Assembly: GCF_901875635.1 (NCBI RefSeq)
Contig: NZ_CABFMN010000076.1
Location: forward strand, 25,150 to 89,149
Direction of reading: 5' to 3'
Origin: Xylophilus ampelinus
GTDB taxonomy: Bacteria; Pseudomonadota; Gammaproteobacteria; Burkholderiales; Burkholderiaceae_C
Length of the DNA: 64,000 nt
Shown here: in pieces, positions 46,527 through 55,640 of the stretch
Layout of the letters: each line of letters opens with the position of its first letter
Position numbering within the stretch: position 1 is the stretch's first letter
Made by a program: the position numbers and the translations under genes
The notes under the pieces: generated by a model
Databases searched by the model: none
What the model saw: the letters and a program-made list of their open reading frames with translations, nothing else
What the model was told of the DNA's origin: nothing

Positions 46527-48014
46527 ATGAAGAACAAAACTCCTACATCCTCCAAAGCCACACATTTTTGGCGAGTCGAACGCGCGTCGCGGGCGGCTGT
46601 GATCATCGATGCAGACGACTATTTTTCGCACTTGCGCGCTGCCATGCTCAAGGCGAACCGGCGAATCGTCCTGGTCGGGTGGGATTTCGACGCGCGCGTC
46701 AGACTCGGTACGGCTGCAGACGACGATGGACCGGAAACCATCGGCAAGTTCATCAGTTGGCTGGTCGAGAACAAGCCGCAGCTCGAGGTCTACGTGCTGC
46801 GGTGGGGCACCGGCGCGTGGGCGACTTTGGCGCACGGTCGCACTCTGTTGACGATCCTGCGCTGGATCCGAGATCCGCGCATCCATTTAAAGCTCGACGG
46901 GCATCACCCGTTTGCCGGCTCTCACCATCAGAAAGTTGCGGTCATCGACGACAGCTTGGCTTTTTGTGGGGGCATCGACATGACGCGCAACCGGTGGGAC
47001 ACGCGCGACCATCTGGACGTTGAACCGCGGCGCATCAATCCCAACGGCAGACCCTATGGGCCATGGCATGACGCCACCACGGCGGTGGAGGGACCGGTTG
47101 CTCGCGCATTGGGTGAGATGTGCCGTAAGCGGTGGGAAGGAGCGGGGGGTCGCCGCATGGAGCCTGTGCCCGAAGGAGCAGACTGTTGGCCCGAGCAACT
47201 GCATCCCGACTTCAAGGATGTTTCGGTGGGAGTTTCGCGAACCTTGCCGGCAATGCAGGACCACGAGACGATCCACGAAATCGAGGATCTTTACGTCGCG
47301 CTCATCCAGCGCGCAAAGCGATGGATCTATGCAGAGAGTCAGTATTTCGCCTCGCGCCACATTGCCGAGGCGATCGCGAGGCGACTGCACGAGGAACATG
47401 GGCCCGAAGTGGTGATCGTCAATCCGACGACAGCGGATGGCTGGCTTGAGCCGATTGCGATGGACACGGCGCGCGCGCGTCTGGTGACGGCCCTTCGCGA
47501 CTGCGACGTGCACGGGCGATTTCGCATGTATCACCCGTTCACCGCTGGTGGTCGGCCGATCTACGTCCATGCCAAAGTGACGGTGATCGATGACGATGTG
47601 TTGAGGGTCGGCTCGTCCAACTTTAATAATCGGTCCTTGCGGCTGGACAGCGAGTGTGATGTGACGTTCGATGCGGATTGCGAAACCGCGGGCGGCGTCA
47701 GGGAGGTGATTGGCGGGATCAGGAATTCTCTTCTGGCCGAACACCTAGGAACTGATTGCCAAACGATCGAGCGCCGACTCGCTGAGTCCGGATCTCTGAT
47801 CAAGACGATTGAGGCATTGCAGTGTGCTGGTCGTTCGTTGCGGGAGTATCAGATTCCGCCCCTGTCACCAGTCGAACAATGGTTGGCGGACACGAAACTT
47901 CTTGATCCTGAAGGCCCGCAAGAAATGTTTGAAGCGCCCACACGCAGACCTGGCCTGCTGTCAAGGCTGCGGCATCATGTGCCAGTGGCGCGCCGTGTCA
48001 TCAACCCACAATGA
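46527..48014 (+). CDS. Phospholipase D-family protein, cytoplasmic type
   Basis: 495 residues from ATG 46527 (a GTG at 46473 is possible). Two HKD motifs: SHHQKVAVIDDSLAFCGGID and VHAKVTVIDDDVLRVGSSNF, the latter followed by NNRSLRLDSECDV. The order and spacing resemble the larger phospholipases D (with the GG/GSSNFNNRS pattern). No signal peptide or transmembrane segment is evident. It may hydrolyse phospholipids or transfer phosphatidyl groups; no specific activity can be assigned. Confidence 0.88.
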   Translation: MKNKTPTSSKATHFWRVERASRAAVIIDADDYFSHLRAAMLKANRRIVLVGWDFDARVRLGTAADDDGPETIGKFISWLVENKPQLEVYVLRWGTGAWATLAHGRTLLTILRWIRDPRIHLKLDGHHPFAGSHHQKVAVIDDSLAFCGGIDMTRNRWDTRDHLDVEPRRINPNGRPYGPWHDATTAVEGPVARALGEMCRKRWEGAGGRRMEPVPEGADCWPEQLHPDFKDVSVGVSRTLPAMQDHETIHEIEDLYVALIQRAKRWIYAESQYFASRHIAEAIARRLHEEHGPEVVIVNPTTADGWLEPIAMDTARARLVTALRDCDVHGRFRMYHPFTAGGRPIYVHAKVTVIDDDVLRVGSSNFNNRSLRLDSECDVTFDADCETAGGVREVIGGIRNSLLAEHLGTDCQTIERRLAESGSLIKTIEALQCAGRSLREYQIPPLSPVEQWLADTKLLDPEGPQEMFEAPTRRPGLLSRLRHHVPVARRVINPQ

Positions 48015-48083
48015 AGTCGGTATCCATGACTTCAACCAGCAAGCGCGGCCTACGGCATACGCCGCGCGGGGAAACGCGTTGAA

Positions 48084-48608
48084 TCAGCGTCGCGGATCGG
48101 ATGCCGCCTGCTTGAACTCTTTCAACTCGTCGTCAAGCATTTGCGTGGCGAACTCATACAAGATCGAGTTCTGCGCAGACTTTGCTCGTTCCGAGTTCAT
48201 ATCGACGGTGTTGTTGTCTGCACTTGGCTGGCCGGCGGTTGTGTACTCGGCGAAATCCACCGTGGTGCGCGTGGGCGCGCTGCGATCAGCCAAATGCCCC
48301 GCGTTCGTGGAACTGAGCTTCAAAGGCGTTGCCGAATTCGACGCGGCGCTGAGGCGATCAGCAAAGCTGATCTCGCGGGCTTGGTAGTTCGGTACGTCAG
48401 CATTGGCGATGTTGGACGCGATCAGCGCCTGGCGCCGCGCGCGAAACTCCAGCGCCGTCGCAGCAAAGTTATCGCCAGAATCCGACTTGAGGTGACTGTC
48501 GGAGGAAACGCTGAGACCAAGACTGCCCACAACGGCCTCGCTGCAGAGTTGAATAAGTTTTGAGATTATGGAGAGAGCGTCACCTGCGGATACGCCATTG
48601 TTTCGCAC
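48084..48608 (-). CDS. Orphan FlgB-like flagellar rod protein
   Basis: 174 residues with GTG at 48608; GTG 48530 is an alternative that removes an atypical N-terminal extension. The FlgB signature is ALEFRARRQALIASNIANAD then VPNYQAREISFADRL, with a later NTVDMNSERAKSAQN and a C-terminal helix, all as in proximal rod proteins. In flagellated bacteria flgB lies with flgC-flgL; here no flagellar gene is near, and both neighbours are membrane or metal genes. It may be a stray paralogue with another use or a captured gene. Family confidence is good, role open. Confidence 0.72.
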   Translation of the reverse strand: MRNNGVSAGDALSIISKLIQLCSEAVVGSLGLSVSSDSHLKSDSGDNFAATALEFRARRQALIASNIANADVPNYQAREISFADRLSAASNSATPLKLSSTNAGHLADRSAPTRTTVDFAEYTTAGQPSADNNTVDMNSERAKSAQNSILYEFATQMLDDELKEFKQAASDPRR

Positions 48609-49067
48609 ACACTCAATTTGTAATGTTCCAGTAATCCTGCAGTAAACGAACGTTGTTTGTGCGTCGAAGCGGCATGAGGCGGCATCCTTGGCACGATCTG
48701 GTCATCCAGGCCAACTTCAATGGCCCGTGGACACATGCATGCAATCGGACTCTCGTTTTGGCGCAACTCACGTGCAGAACGGCCAGCCCGCTCTGAATCA
48801 TCTACCAGTGATACGTGCCCTGTACTTGAGCGCGACTGTCCTACGCCTCGGAAGCTCGGCAGGGGACGCAGTCGGACCGAGGTTGTGTCAGAGTTGGGAT
48901 GTGCACCTCATCAAATCAATGCAGAGGCGATTGGTGCGTGGGCCATGGATAACAACAGGTGAAATAGTCATGGGTGTTGATCACGGGCAAGCGGCATTTC
49001 TGCTTGGACTTTGCCGTGCAGTCGCGGTGTCCGCGCTGCACAGAGCTTGGCGGCTAGGGGTGAGGAC
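48609..49067. other. Stretch between flgB-like and ZIP-like genes
   Basis: About 460 bases. The plus frame 48688-49074 (128 codons) shows no family or signal peptide and is probably spurious. GGTGAGG just before 49068 is the likely ribosome site of the ZIP-like gene. A TGTAAT at 48619 lacks a convincing left half-site. Confidence 0.35.
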
Positions 49068-49754
49068 GTGGTAGTTCTGAGCTACACAATCATCCCGGTT
49101 CTCGCCGTAGCTGTGGGATCGGCGGCAGCGGCAGCTTGGCGACCGGGGCCACGGCTTGTGAGCGCGATGCAGCATTTGGCTGCGGGTGTGGTCTTCGCCG
49201 CCGCTGCAACGGAAATTCTTCCTCAGGTGAAGCACGGTAGCGATCCTTTGCCAACGCTGGCCGGAGGAGTCGCTGGTGTCGTCGTGATGCTTGGACTGAA
49301 GAGCTTTGAAAGCCGATTCAGAGGACCTGCCGCGCTCCTGACCGCCATCGGGATTGACATCCTGATCGACGGGGTTGTACTGGGGCTCGCGTTCATCGCA
49401 GGTGCAAAGGCGGGTTTGTTGCTGACCGTGGCATTGACCCTTGAGGTGGTTTTTCTAGGTATGACGCTCACGAGTGAGTTGGTTGAGAAGGCTGCCTCGC
49501 GCGCGCGTGTCGTTTTGACAGTCACGCTCTTGTCGATGCTGCTGCCTGTCGGGGCATTGATCGCCGGGCCTGTGGCGACTTTGTCACCTGTTTTAATCGC
49601 CTCCTTTCTGAGTTTTGGGCTCATGGCCCTGCTCTATCTTGTGACAGAAGAGTTGCTCAGCGAGGCGCATGAGCAACCCGACACACCCTGGGTTAGCGCG
49701 ATGTTCTTCGTCGGATTTCTCGCGCTCTTGGCGCTCGAAGAGGTTATGCAATGA
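49068..49754 (+). CDS. ZIP-family-like metal transporter, His-poor variant
   Basis: 228 residues from GTG 49068; the earlier ATG 49011 adds a non-hydrophobic stretch. Eight predicted transmembrane segments. The ZIP transport-site helices read GIDILIDGVVLGLAF (residues 95-109) and LEVVFLGMTLTSEL, where canonical ZIPs have HxxxEG and HExPE. The Asp residues remain but the histidines are gone, so the transported ion or mode may differ. It lies 97 bases before a metal-pumping ATPase gene in the same direction, suggesting joint metal handling. Confidence 0.75.
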   Translation: MVVLSYTIIPVLAVAVGSAAAAAWRPGPRLVSAMQHLAAGVVFAAAATEILPQVKHGSDPLPTLAGGVAGVVVMLGLKSFESRFRGPAALLTAIGIDILIDGVVLGLAFIAGAKAGLLLTVALTLEVVFLGMTLTSELVEKAASRARVVLTVTLLSMLLPVGALIAGPVATLSPVLIASFLSFGLMALLYLVTEELLSEAHEQPDTPWVSAMFFVGFLALLALEEVMQ

Positions 49755-49851
49755 GGTCGTGTCAAACGATCGAATCACGTCGGCGGTGCGAACTCGGCAT
49801 GTGCGGGCGTCCACATCGAGCCCCAAAACTGGATTGAACGGAGAAACATGT

Positions 49852-52464
49852 ATGAGCAACAAACTCGAGCTCGATTTGCCACTCGTCCTTCCCGAGGTTC
49901 CAGACGTGGCAGACGCATGCGTCCAGCGGCTGCTTCGAACGTTGGGGGCAAAGTCCGGAGTGGACAAGGTCCACGTGTTGCCTGCGACGCAGAGCGGCGC
50001 AGCGAAGCTTTGCATTCACTTCGACCCGGTTGCATTGACACTAGAGCGCGTTAGAGAGATGGTGCGTGCAGCCGGCGCGCAGATTACCGGGCAGTTTGGC
50101 CACGTCTATTGGCAAGTTCAAGGGATCACACACGAGCGGCGCGCCCGAACGGTCGGCGAGACGATCGGCGCGATGGACGGCGTCCTCGAGGCTGATGCGA
50201 GCGCAACGGGATCGATTCGCGTGGAGTACGACCGTGAGCGGATCACTGAACGGGACATACTTGCGCAGCTCGCGATACTGAAGGTGCAGCGCGTTGGGAC
50301 TTCGACGGGGGTCCTCGCGACGAACTCACCGAGTGCGGGCCGTTCAAATCACCAACACATGGGAGGTGAGCAAGGACGACACGACCATGGGGACCACTCG
50401 CACGACCACCGGTCCGACACGCAGGATCGGCGTGACAGGCATGAACACAGTCACGGATCGGGTGCGGATCAGAACAGTTCGGCAGCGCATGGTCCTGGCG
50501 ACGGCCATGACCATGGCCACGCAGAATTTCTGGGGCCGAACACCGAGCTGATCTTTGCGTTGTCCTGCGGCGCAGTGCTTGTCGCGGGGTTTGCCGTTGA
50601 AAAGCTATTGCCGGGGGTGCCGACATGGGTCCCGACCGTCTGCTATGTCATTGCCTATGTGTTCGGGGGCTTCTTCACGCTTCGTGAGGCCATCGACAAC
50701 CTCAAGCTGCGCAAGTTTGAGATCGATACGCTGATGCTCGTTGCCGCTGCGGGCGCGGCGGCGCTTGGAGAGTTTGCCGAGGGCGCGCTGCTGCTCTTTC
50801 TGTTCAGCTTGGGCCACGCGCTGGAACACTATGCGATGGGCCGAGCCAAGCGAGCGATCGAGGCATTGGCCAAACTGGCCCCGGAATCCGCAACGGTTCG
50901 CCGCGAAGGTCAGATGGTGGAGATACCTGTCGAAGAGCTTGAGTTGGGAGATGTCGCGATTGTGCGTCCTAACGAGCGACTCCCCGCAGACGGATTCGTG
51001 GTCAAGGGAAACAGTTCCATCAATCAAGCTCCGGTAACGGGCGAGAGCATTCCGGTGGACAAGTTGCCCGTGACGGATGTCGCCGCTGCACGGAGTCGCC
51101 CGGATGCAGTGGAAGCGTCGAGTCGGGTGTTTGCGGGAACAATCAACGGCGCTGGGGCAATCGAGATAGAAGTGACTCGGCGCTCCAATGAAACGGCCCT
51201 TGCAAAGGTGGTCAAGATGGTGAGCGAGGCGGAGACGCAGAAGTCGCCGACGCAACGATTCACCGACAAGTTTGAGCGCGTGTTCGTCCCGGTCGTCCTC
51301 TTGCTGGCCTTCATCCTGTTGTTTGCGTGGGTGGTTGTCGACGAGCCTTTCCGCGATAGCTTCTACCGAGCGATGGCGGTTCTGGTCGCAGCAAGTCCCT
51401 GTGCCCTGGCCATCGCGACCCCGAGCGCCGTGCTCTCGGGCGTGGCGCGCGCAGCGCGCAGTGGCGTGCTCGTCAAGGGTGGAGCGCCTTTGGAGAACCT
51501 CGGCTCGCTGAAAGCAATTGCGTTTGACAAGACGGGCACGCTCACGGAGGGGCGTCCTCGAATCACGGACGTGGTGCCGGCACAGGGTGTGGCAGAAGAA
51601 GACTTGTTGGCCGTCGCAGTCGCAGTCGAATCAATGAGTGACCACCCCTTGGCGCAGGCGATCGTGAAGGACGGCCGCGAGCGGCTGGGCGACCGGCAGT
51701 TGCCGAGTGCGGGGGATTTGAAGAGCCTGACAGGCAAGGGCGTGGAAGCACGGGTCGGCGACGAGCCGGTATGGATCGGCAAGGCGGAGATGTTCGGCAA
51801 GGACGGCATTCCGGCGTTGGGATCTGGTGTACTGGAAGCCATCGCCAAGTTGCGGGAGGGCGGTCGTACGACCATGGTGGTGCGCCAGGGTGAAAGGGAT
51901 CTCGGCGCAATCGGCTTGATGGATACGCCCCGCGCTGCGGCGAAGGAGGCTTTGCGCAAGCTCCATGCGCTCGGCATCAGCCGGATGATCATGATCTCCG
52001 GGGATCATCAGAAGGTCGCGGATGCCATCGCGCAGGATGTTGGCTTGGACGAGGCGTGGGGCGACCTGATGCCCGAGGACAAGGTCGCGTCGATCAAGAA
52101 GCTTGCTGGCGAAGACAAAGTTGCCATGGTGGGAGACGGCGTCAACGATGCGCCGGCGATGGCCAGCGCGACGGTCGGTATTGCCATGGGCGCGGCCGGG
52201 TCCGACGTCGCCTTGGAGACGGCCGATGTTGCCCTGATGGCCGACGACCTCGCCAATCTGCCTTTTGCCGTAGGCTTGAGCCGCCATACGCGTGGCGTCA
52301 TCCGCCAGAACGTCTTTGTAAGCCTTGGCGTGGTGGCATTTCTGGTTCCGGCAACGATTCTGGGCCTCGGCATCGGACCGGCCGTCGCAGTGCATGAGGG
52401 GTCTACCTTGTTGGTGGTGTTCAATGCTTTGAGGTTGCTCGCATATCGGGACAGCGCAAAGTGA
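49852..52464 (+). CDS. P1B-4-type metal-transporting ATPase with His-rich linker
   Basis: 870 residues from ATG 49852. Two HMA-like folds (about 1-75 and 80-145) lack the CxxC metal site. They are followed by a His/Asp linker of about 60 residues (for example HDHGDHSHDHRSD and HGPGDGHDHGHAEF). The pump core has SPC at 515-517 in the fourth core helix, DKTGT with phospho-acceptor Asp559, the HP motif (SDHPLAQA), GDGVNDAPAMA and a final HEGSTLL with His848. SPC plus HEG(S/G)(T) marks the P1B-4 group (Co/Zn/Fe/Ni, CzcP/CoaT-like), not the CPC Cu or Zn/Cd groups. Export of excess metal is inferred. Confidence 0.92.
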   Translation: MSNKLELDLPLVLPEVPDVADACVQRLLRTLGAKSGVDKVHVLPATQSGAAKLCIHFDPVALTLERVREMVRAAGAQITGQFGHVYWQVQGITHERRARTVGETIGAMDGVLEADASATGSIRVEYDRERITERDILAQLAILKVQRVGTSTGVLATNSPSAGRSNHQHMGGEQGRHDHGDHSHDHRSDTQDRRDRHEHSHGSGADQNSSAAHGPGDGHDHGHAEFLGPNTELIFALSCGAVLVAGFAVEKLLPGVPTWVPTVCYVIAYVFGGFFTLREAIDNLKLRKFEIDTLMLVAAAGAAALGEFAEGALLLFLFSLGHALEHYAMGRAKRAIEALAKLAPESATVRREGQMVEIPVEELELGDVAIVRPNERLPADGFVVKGNSSINQAPVTGESIPVDKLPVTDVAAARSRPDAVEASSRVFAGTINGAGAIEIEVTRRSNETALAKVVKMVSEAETQKSPTQRFTDKFERVFVPVVLLLAFILLFAWVVVDEPFRDSFYRAMAVLVAASPCALAIATPSAVLSGVARAARSGVLVKGGAPLENLGSLKAIAFDKTGTLTEGRPRITDVVPAQGVAEEDLLAVAVAVESMSDHPLAQAIVKDGRERLGDRQLPSAGDLKSLTGKGVEARVGDEPVWIGKAEMFGKDGIPALGSGVLEAIAKLREGGRTTMVVRQGERDLGAIGLMDTPRAAAKEALRKLHALGISRMIMISGDHQKVADAIAQDVGLDEAWGDLMPEDKVASIKKLAGEDKVAMVGDGVNDAPAMASATVGIAMGAAGSDVALETADVALMADDLANLPFAVGLSRHTRGVIRQNVFVSLGVVAFLVPATILGLGIGPAVAVHEGSTLLVVFNALRLLAYRDSAK

Positions 52465-52544
52465 TTGGCGATGGTTCTCCTCCTTGGCCACGATGCGCTG
52501 CTTCGGTCTCACTCGATGCAATCCGCGCCTCCGGCCATCGCACC

Positions 52545-52913
52545 ATGACCGCCCGCACCCTCGTCGTGGCGGCCACGACCTTCGCGACTGTGCTTTTGCC
52601 TCCCAGTCTTGGGCGGGCCCAGCAAGGTTCTGCGCAGTCTGAATACGACCGCGAGATCGCAGCGTGCAATGCCGCTTCTATGGCGGCGCCTGCGCGCAAC
52701 GCGTGCGTGCGTGACGCAGGTCGGCGCCTGGATCGATTGAATGGCGGTACGCCGCCGCGACTGGTTCCGCGTTCTTCGGCGGACGGGAGGGCGATCGTGA
52801 TGACGCCGCCTGGTGCCCCAGCGCCGCCGAGTGCGTCGGATTACATCGTCTCGCCCGACGGGAGGTCTGTCACTGCGCGACCACCACCTGGCGATAGCAT
52901 CGCGCCTCCGTGA
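52545..52913 (+). CDS. Small secreted protein
   Basis: 122 residues from ATG 52545 (MTARTLVVAATTFATVLLPP signal segment, cleaved near GRAQ-Q). The mature part has SEYDREIAACNAASMAAPAR followed by NACVRDAG, with two Cys that may pair, and a Pro-rich C-terminus ending DSIAPP. Similar small periplasmic proteins are common in Comamonadaceae and unnamed. It starts 80 bases after the ATPase gene and may be cotranscribed. Confidence 0.65.
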   Translation: MTARTLVVAATTFATVLLPPSLGRAQQGSAQSEYDREIAACNAASMAAPARNACVRDAGRRLDRLNGGTPPRLVPRSSADGRAIVMTPPGAPAPPSASDYIVSPDGRSVTARPPPGDSIAPP

Positions 52914-53374
52914 ACGGCTCGGCTTTGATCTGCGATTGCGCACGTCGGTTGCGGAATGCGTTGGATCTAGATGAGGTGAGTACTCGCAAGTGCAGTCCGA
53001 CGGCCAGAATCACATCAAGAGCGTCCCTGCGCGGATTAGGTTGATTCGTATTCCCGCCAACGCATTGGCGGAGCCAGGCTTTACGCGGGCGAATTTTGTT
53101 GTTCCATCGACAGTTCTGACGTCGCGTGCTCTTGGTTTCCTGCCGTTCGGATCGCGGAGCATCGTCTGCACCATGAGCCGGGCCGCACGGAGAAGGTGGT
53201 ATTCGCCAGGATGACAGCATGAAGGTGGAACTCACGTTCGGTGTGGCCGTTAGGTGGACAGGCGTGTGGTTTGGGTGCGTACGGCGAGGAGATGAGGTCA
53301 AACCCCGCACGACGTGAGAGCGCGTTACCGGGCAAGCCATATGCGGTCATCGTGCGGGGCTGCGGTCTGGCTAT
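52914..53374. other. Gene-free stretch
   Basis: About 460 bases, convergent region between two small secreted-protein genes. Open frames on both strands have non-coding composition. No terminator hairpin with a T-run was found. Confidence 0.35.
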
Positions 53375-53662
53375 TCAGTACTCTGCGTGTTGACGGCTAT
53401 TGGGATGAAAGCTCTGACGTGGCCCGACGCCGTTGGTCATGTGCGGGGCGGAGCGATGGGCTTCGCGCACGAGTCGGCCATGTTGGTTGGGGGCGTTATG
53501 GAGCGCCGTGGGCTGATGGCCACGCGACGCATCGAAACGTTGTGGCATGGCCGGTCGATGATCTCGACTCCGGCTACTGCGGTGATCCTGGGCACTCGCA
53601 CTAACCGCGGTAAGGCCGAGTACTGCAGCGAGCGCGACGGCGGCGAGCTTGGTGAACTTCAT
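53375..53662 (-). CDS. Small secreted Arg/His-rich protein
   Basis: 95 residues. AAGGAG is well placed before the ATG. Signal peptide MKFTKLAAVALAAVLGLTAV ending SASA-Q, then a strongly basic mature chain rich in Arg, His and Ser (DHRSSRSRDHRPAMPQRFDA and on). No Cys and no recognisable fold; probably disordered in the periplasm. Function unknown; His content fits the metal theme of the region. Confidence 0.7.
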   Translation of the reverse strand: MKFTKLAAVALAAVLGLTAVSASAQDHRSSRSRDHRPAMPQRFDASRGHQPTALHNAPNQHGRLVREAHRSAPHMTNGVGPRQSFHPNSRQHAEY

Positions 53663-54317
53663 GCTGATCTCCTTGACGTGTTGAACGGCACCTCAATGAT
53701 GAGCAGGAATTGTGGCTGTTTGGATTCCCAATCGACACAGCGTGCAAAGTTGCGTCGAGGATAGATGAAGGGCCGTGACCAATTGACTCAAGTTCGCGGC
53801 TGGTTTGTCATCGGGAACACCGTACTGATTGCGGCCTGCCTTATCGCGACCGAACTCATAGCGATTGGGAGACGCTATGGCGCCGCGGCCGACTTCGCAT
53901 CGGACAGATGCATGTTAGGCCTGCTGGTGCAGGCGGTCGCCAAGGCGCATCGGCGCATGACGAGGGGGCGCTTCGTCGCAGAGATCTACTGGAACTGGTT
54001 GTCGATAGCGTTGCAGCCGCGGCCAACTGCATTCGTTCTTACCTGCGCATGGACATCCCGGCAGCGCGCACGGCGGCCGCCGCTTCAATTGTTTGATCTA
54101 GTGTGCAGCAGGCATCCGATTTGACATAATGAAAGTTGTATTGTGCAACTATCGCAACGCCAAGTTCAGATGACGCACTGTCAGTTGCGCTGGGTGAGCA
54201 CAATAATTTCAGTCTAAGCGGCAAGCTTGAGCGTTGCGACGGCTCAAGTCACCCCCCAGGAGCCGGCGCGCAACCGTGTCATGACCGTTGGCATCCAGAC
54301 GCGCGGCCTGTGAGGAC
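53663..54317. other. Boundary stretch between the metal region and the TRAP operon
   Basis: About 650 bases. A plus frame 53765-54124 (119 codons) has one hydrophobic segment but no family and changes composition midway; it is probably not a gene. Base composition rises sharply in GC from about 54300, where the kinase gene ends. This may mark a recombination join. Confidence 0.4.
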
Positions 54318-55640
54318 TCAGCGGACCGAGGTCTGCCCGACGGTTCCGTGCACTAGGTCGTCGAAGAGCGATTCGCCGCCCATCTGCCCGCCTTTGAGCA
54401 TGAGCTCCATGCCGTCGAGCGCTGGCCGTTCGCTGTGCAGCCGGCACAGCGCGACGCCTGGCGCGATACGCGCCCGGTGCGACAGCCCCCAGGCGTCCAG
54501 TGCCTGCACTGCGTGACTGGAGGTGTCGCCGCCTGCGATGCCCACGCGCGACAGCGGCACCAGCGTCAGCACCTCGGCCAGCAGCTGCCCGACGGCCTGC
54601 GCGATGCGCCGGCCGTCGCCGCCGGCCGTGTCTTGCGCGGCAGTGACCACCAGCGCATGCCGGCCCGCCCGCAAGTCGGCCGCCACGGCGTGCGCAGCGG
54701 CCTGGCGCGCCGTGGCGTTGAGCAGGCGCTCTGGTGGCACTGCGTGATGGACGTAGGCGGTCGCAGAGGCGACCTGCCGGGCCGTGAGCGGCGACAGGCT
54801 GCCCGCGATGCCCAACACCGGCGTGTGCGCGGGCGCTATGCCGGCAGCCGCGGGCGACATGCCGCCGTCGCCTGCGCCGAGCGCGTCGATCACGCTGCTG
54901 GGGCCGGCGGCGAGCAACGTGCCCTCGCCAGCCGCGCGCCGCAGCAGCGGGCCCAGCACGCGCAGGTGCGCCGGCAGGGCGACGTCGAAGAGCACGCCGG
55001 CCGGCCGCGCCAGCAGCGCCGCATCGAGCGCCGCCTGCACCGCGGCGTTGGCGCCGTCGACGCCGTAGGCCGTCCAGGGCACGAGTGCCGTCGGCGCCAG
55101 GCCCTGCGCGGCCAGGTGCTGCCGCAGGTCGGCCTCGCCCATCGGGGTGACGGGATGGCGGCTCATGGTCGGATGACGGTCGATGCGGAACACCTCACCC
55201 CCCGTACCGGCGGCGGCGAAGAGCTGCCCGAAGAGACAGTAGCGGCCGAGCTGCGGCTGCCCGCCGACGACGGCGACCCACGGCACGTCCGTCGCGCGCC
55301 GCAGCGTATCCACGGCGGCGCCGATGCTACCCACATGCGGGGCGCTGTCGAAGGTCGAGCAGGTCTTGTAGTGCAGCACGCGCGGGCGCAGTTGCCGCGC
55401 GAGCCGGGCGACGGGTGCCAGCACCCTGGCGATCTCTGCGGGTGGCATGGACCGTGTCGCGCCTGCGATGCCCACGGCGTCGAGCGGGCCAGCGCGCCGC
55501 AGCAGCGCCTCGTCGGGCACGCACAGGAACAGCAGGCTGCGCAGGCCGCCTTCGGCCGCGGTGGCCAGGGCATCGGTCGCGCCTGTGAAGTCGTCGCCGT
55601 AGAACAGCAGGGCCGGTCGGTCGGGCCGGATGGCGCTCAT
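54318..55640 (-). CDS. DUF1537/OtnK-type four-carbon sugar-acid kinase (OiaK-like)
   Basis: 440 residues from ATG 55640, which overlaps the stop of the RuBisCO-like gene (ATGA). The frame stays open for another 1.4 kb upstream, but that is the shadow of the next genes. N-domain: FYGDDFTGATDALATAAEGG, the family's DDFTG motif. C-domain, nucleotide site: GIAGGDTSSHAVQALDAWGL and LMLKGGQMGGESLFDDL. Members phosphorylate 3-oxo or other sugar acids such as 3-oxo-tetronates and 3-oxo-isoapionate. Beside a RuBisCO-like protein the closest described parallel is OiaK of D-apionate catabolism. Substrate inferred. Confidence 0.9.
   Translation of the reverse strand: MSAIRPDRPALLFYGDDFTGATDALATAAEGGLRSLLFLCVPDEALLRRAGPLDAVGIAGATRSMPPAEIARVLAPVARLARQLRPRVLHYKTCSTFDSAPHVGSIGAAVDTLRRATDVPWVAVVGGQPQLGRYCLFGQLFAAAGTGGEVFRIDRHPTMSRHPVTPMGEADLRQHLAAQGLAPTALVPWTAYGVDGANAAVQAALDAALLARPAGVLFDVALPAHLRVLGPLLRRAAGEGTLLAAGPSSVIDALGAGDGGMSPAAAGIAPAHTPVLGIAGSLSPLTARQVASATAYVHHAVPPERLLNATARQAAAHAVAADLRAGRHALVVTAAQDTAGGDGRRIAQAVGQLLAEVLTLVPLSRVGIAGGDTSSHAVQALDAWGLSHRARIAPGVALCRLHSERPALDGMELMLKGGQMGGESLFDDLVHGTVGQTSVR

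Noticed and set aside
48619..48624. Further TGTAAT upstream of the flgB-like gene as an eighth box
   Set aside because: The left half-site five bases away reads ACACT, too far from ATGAC to count.
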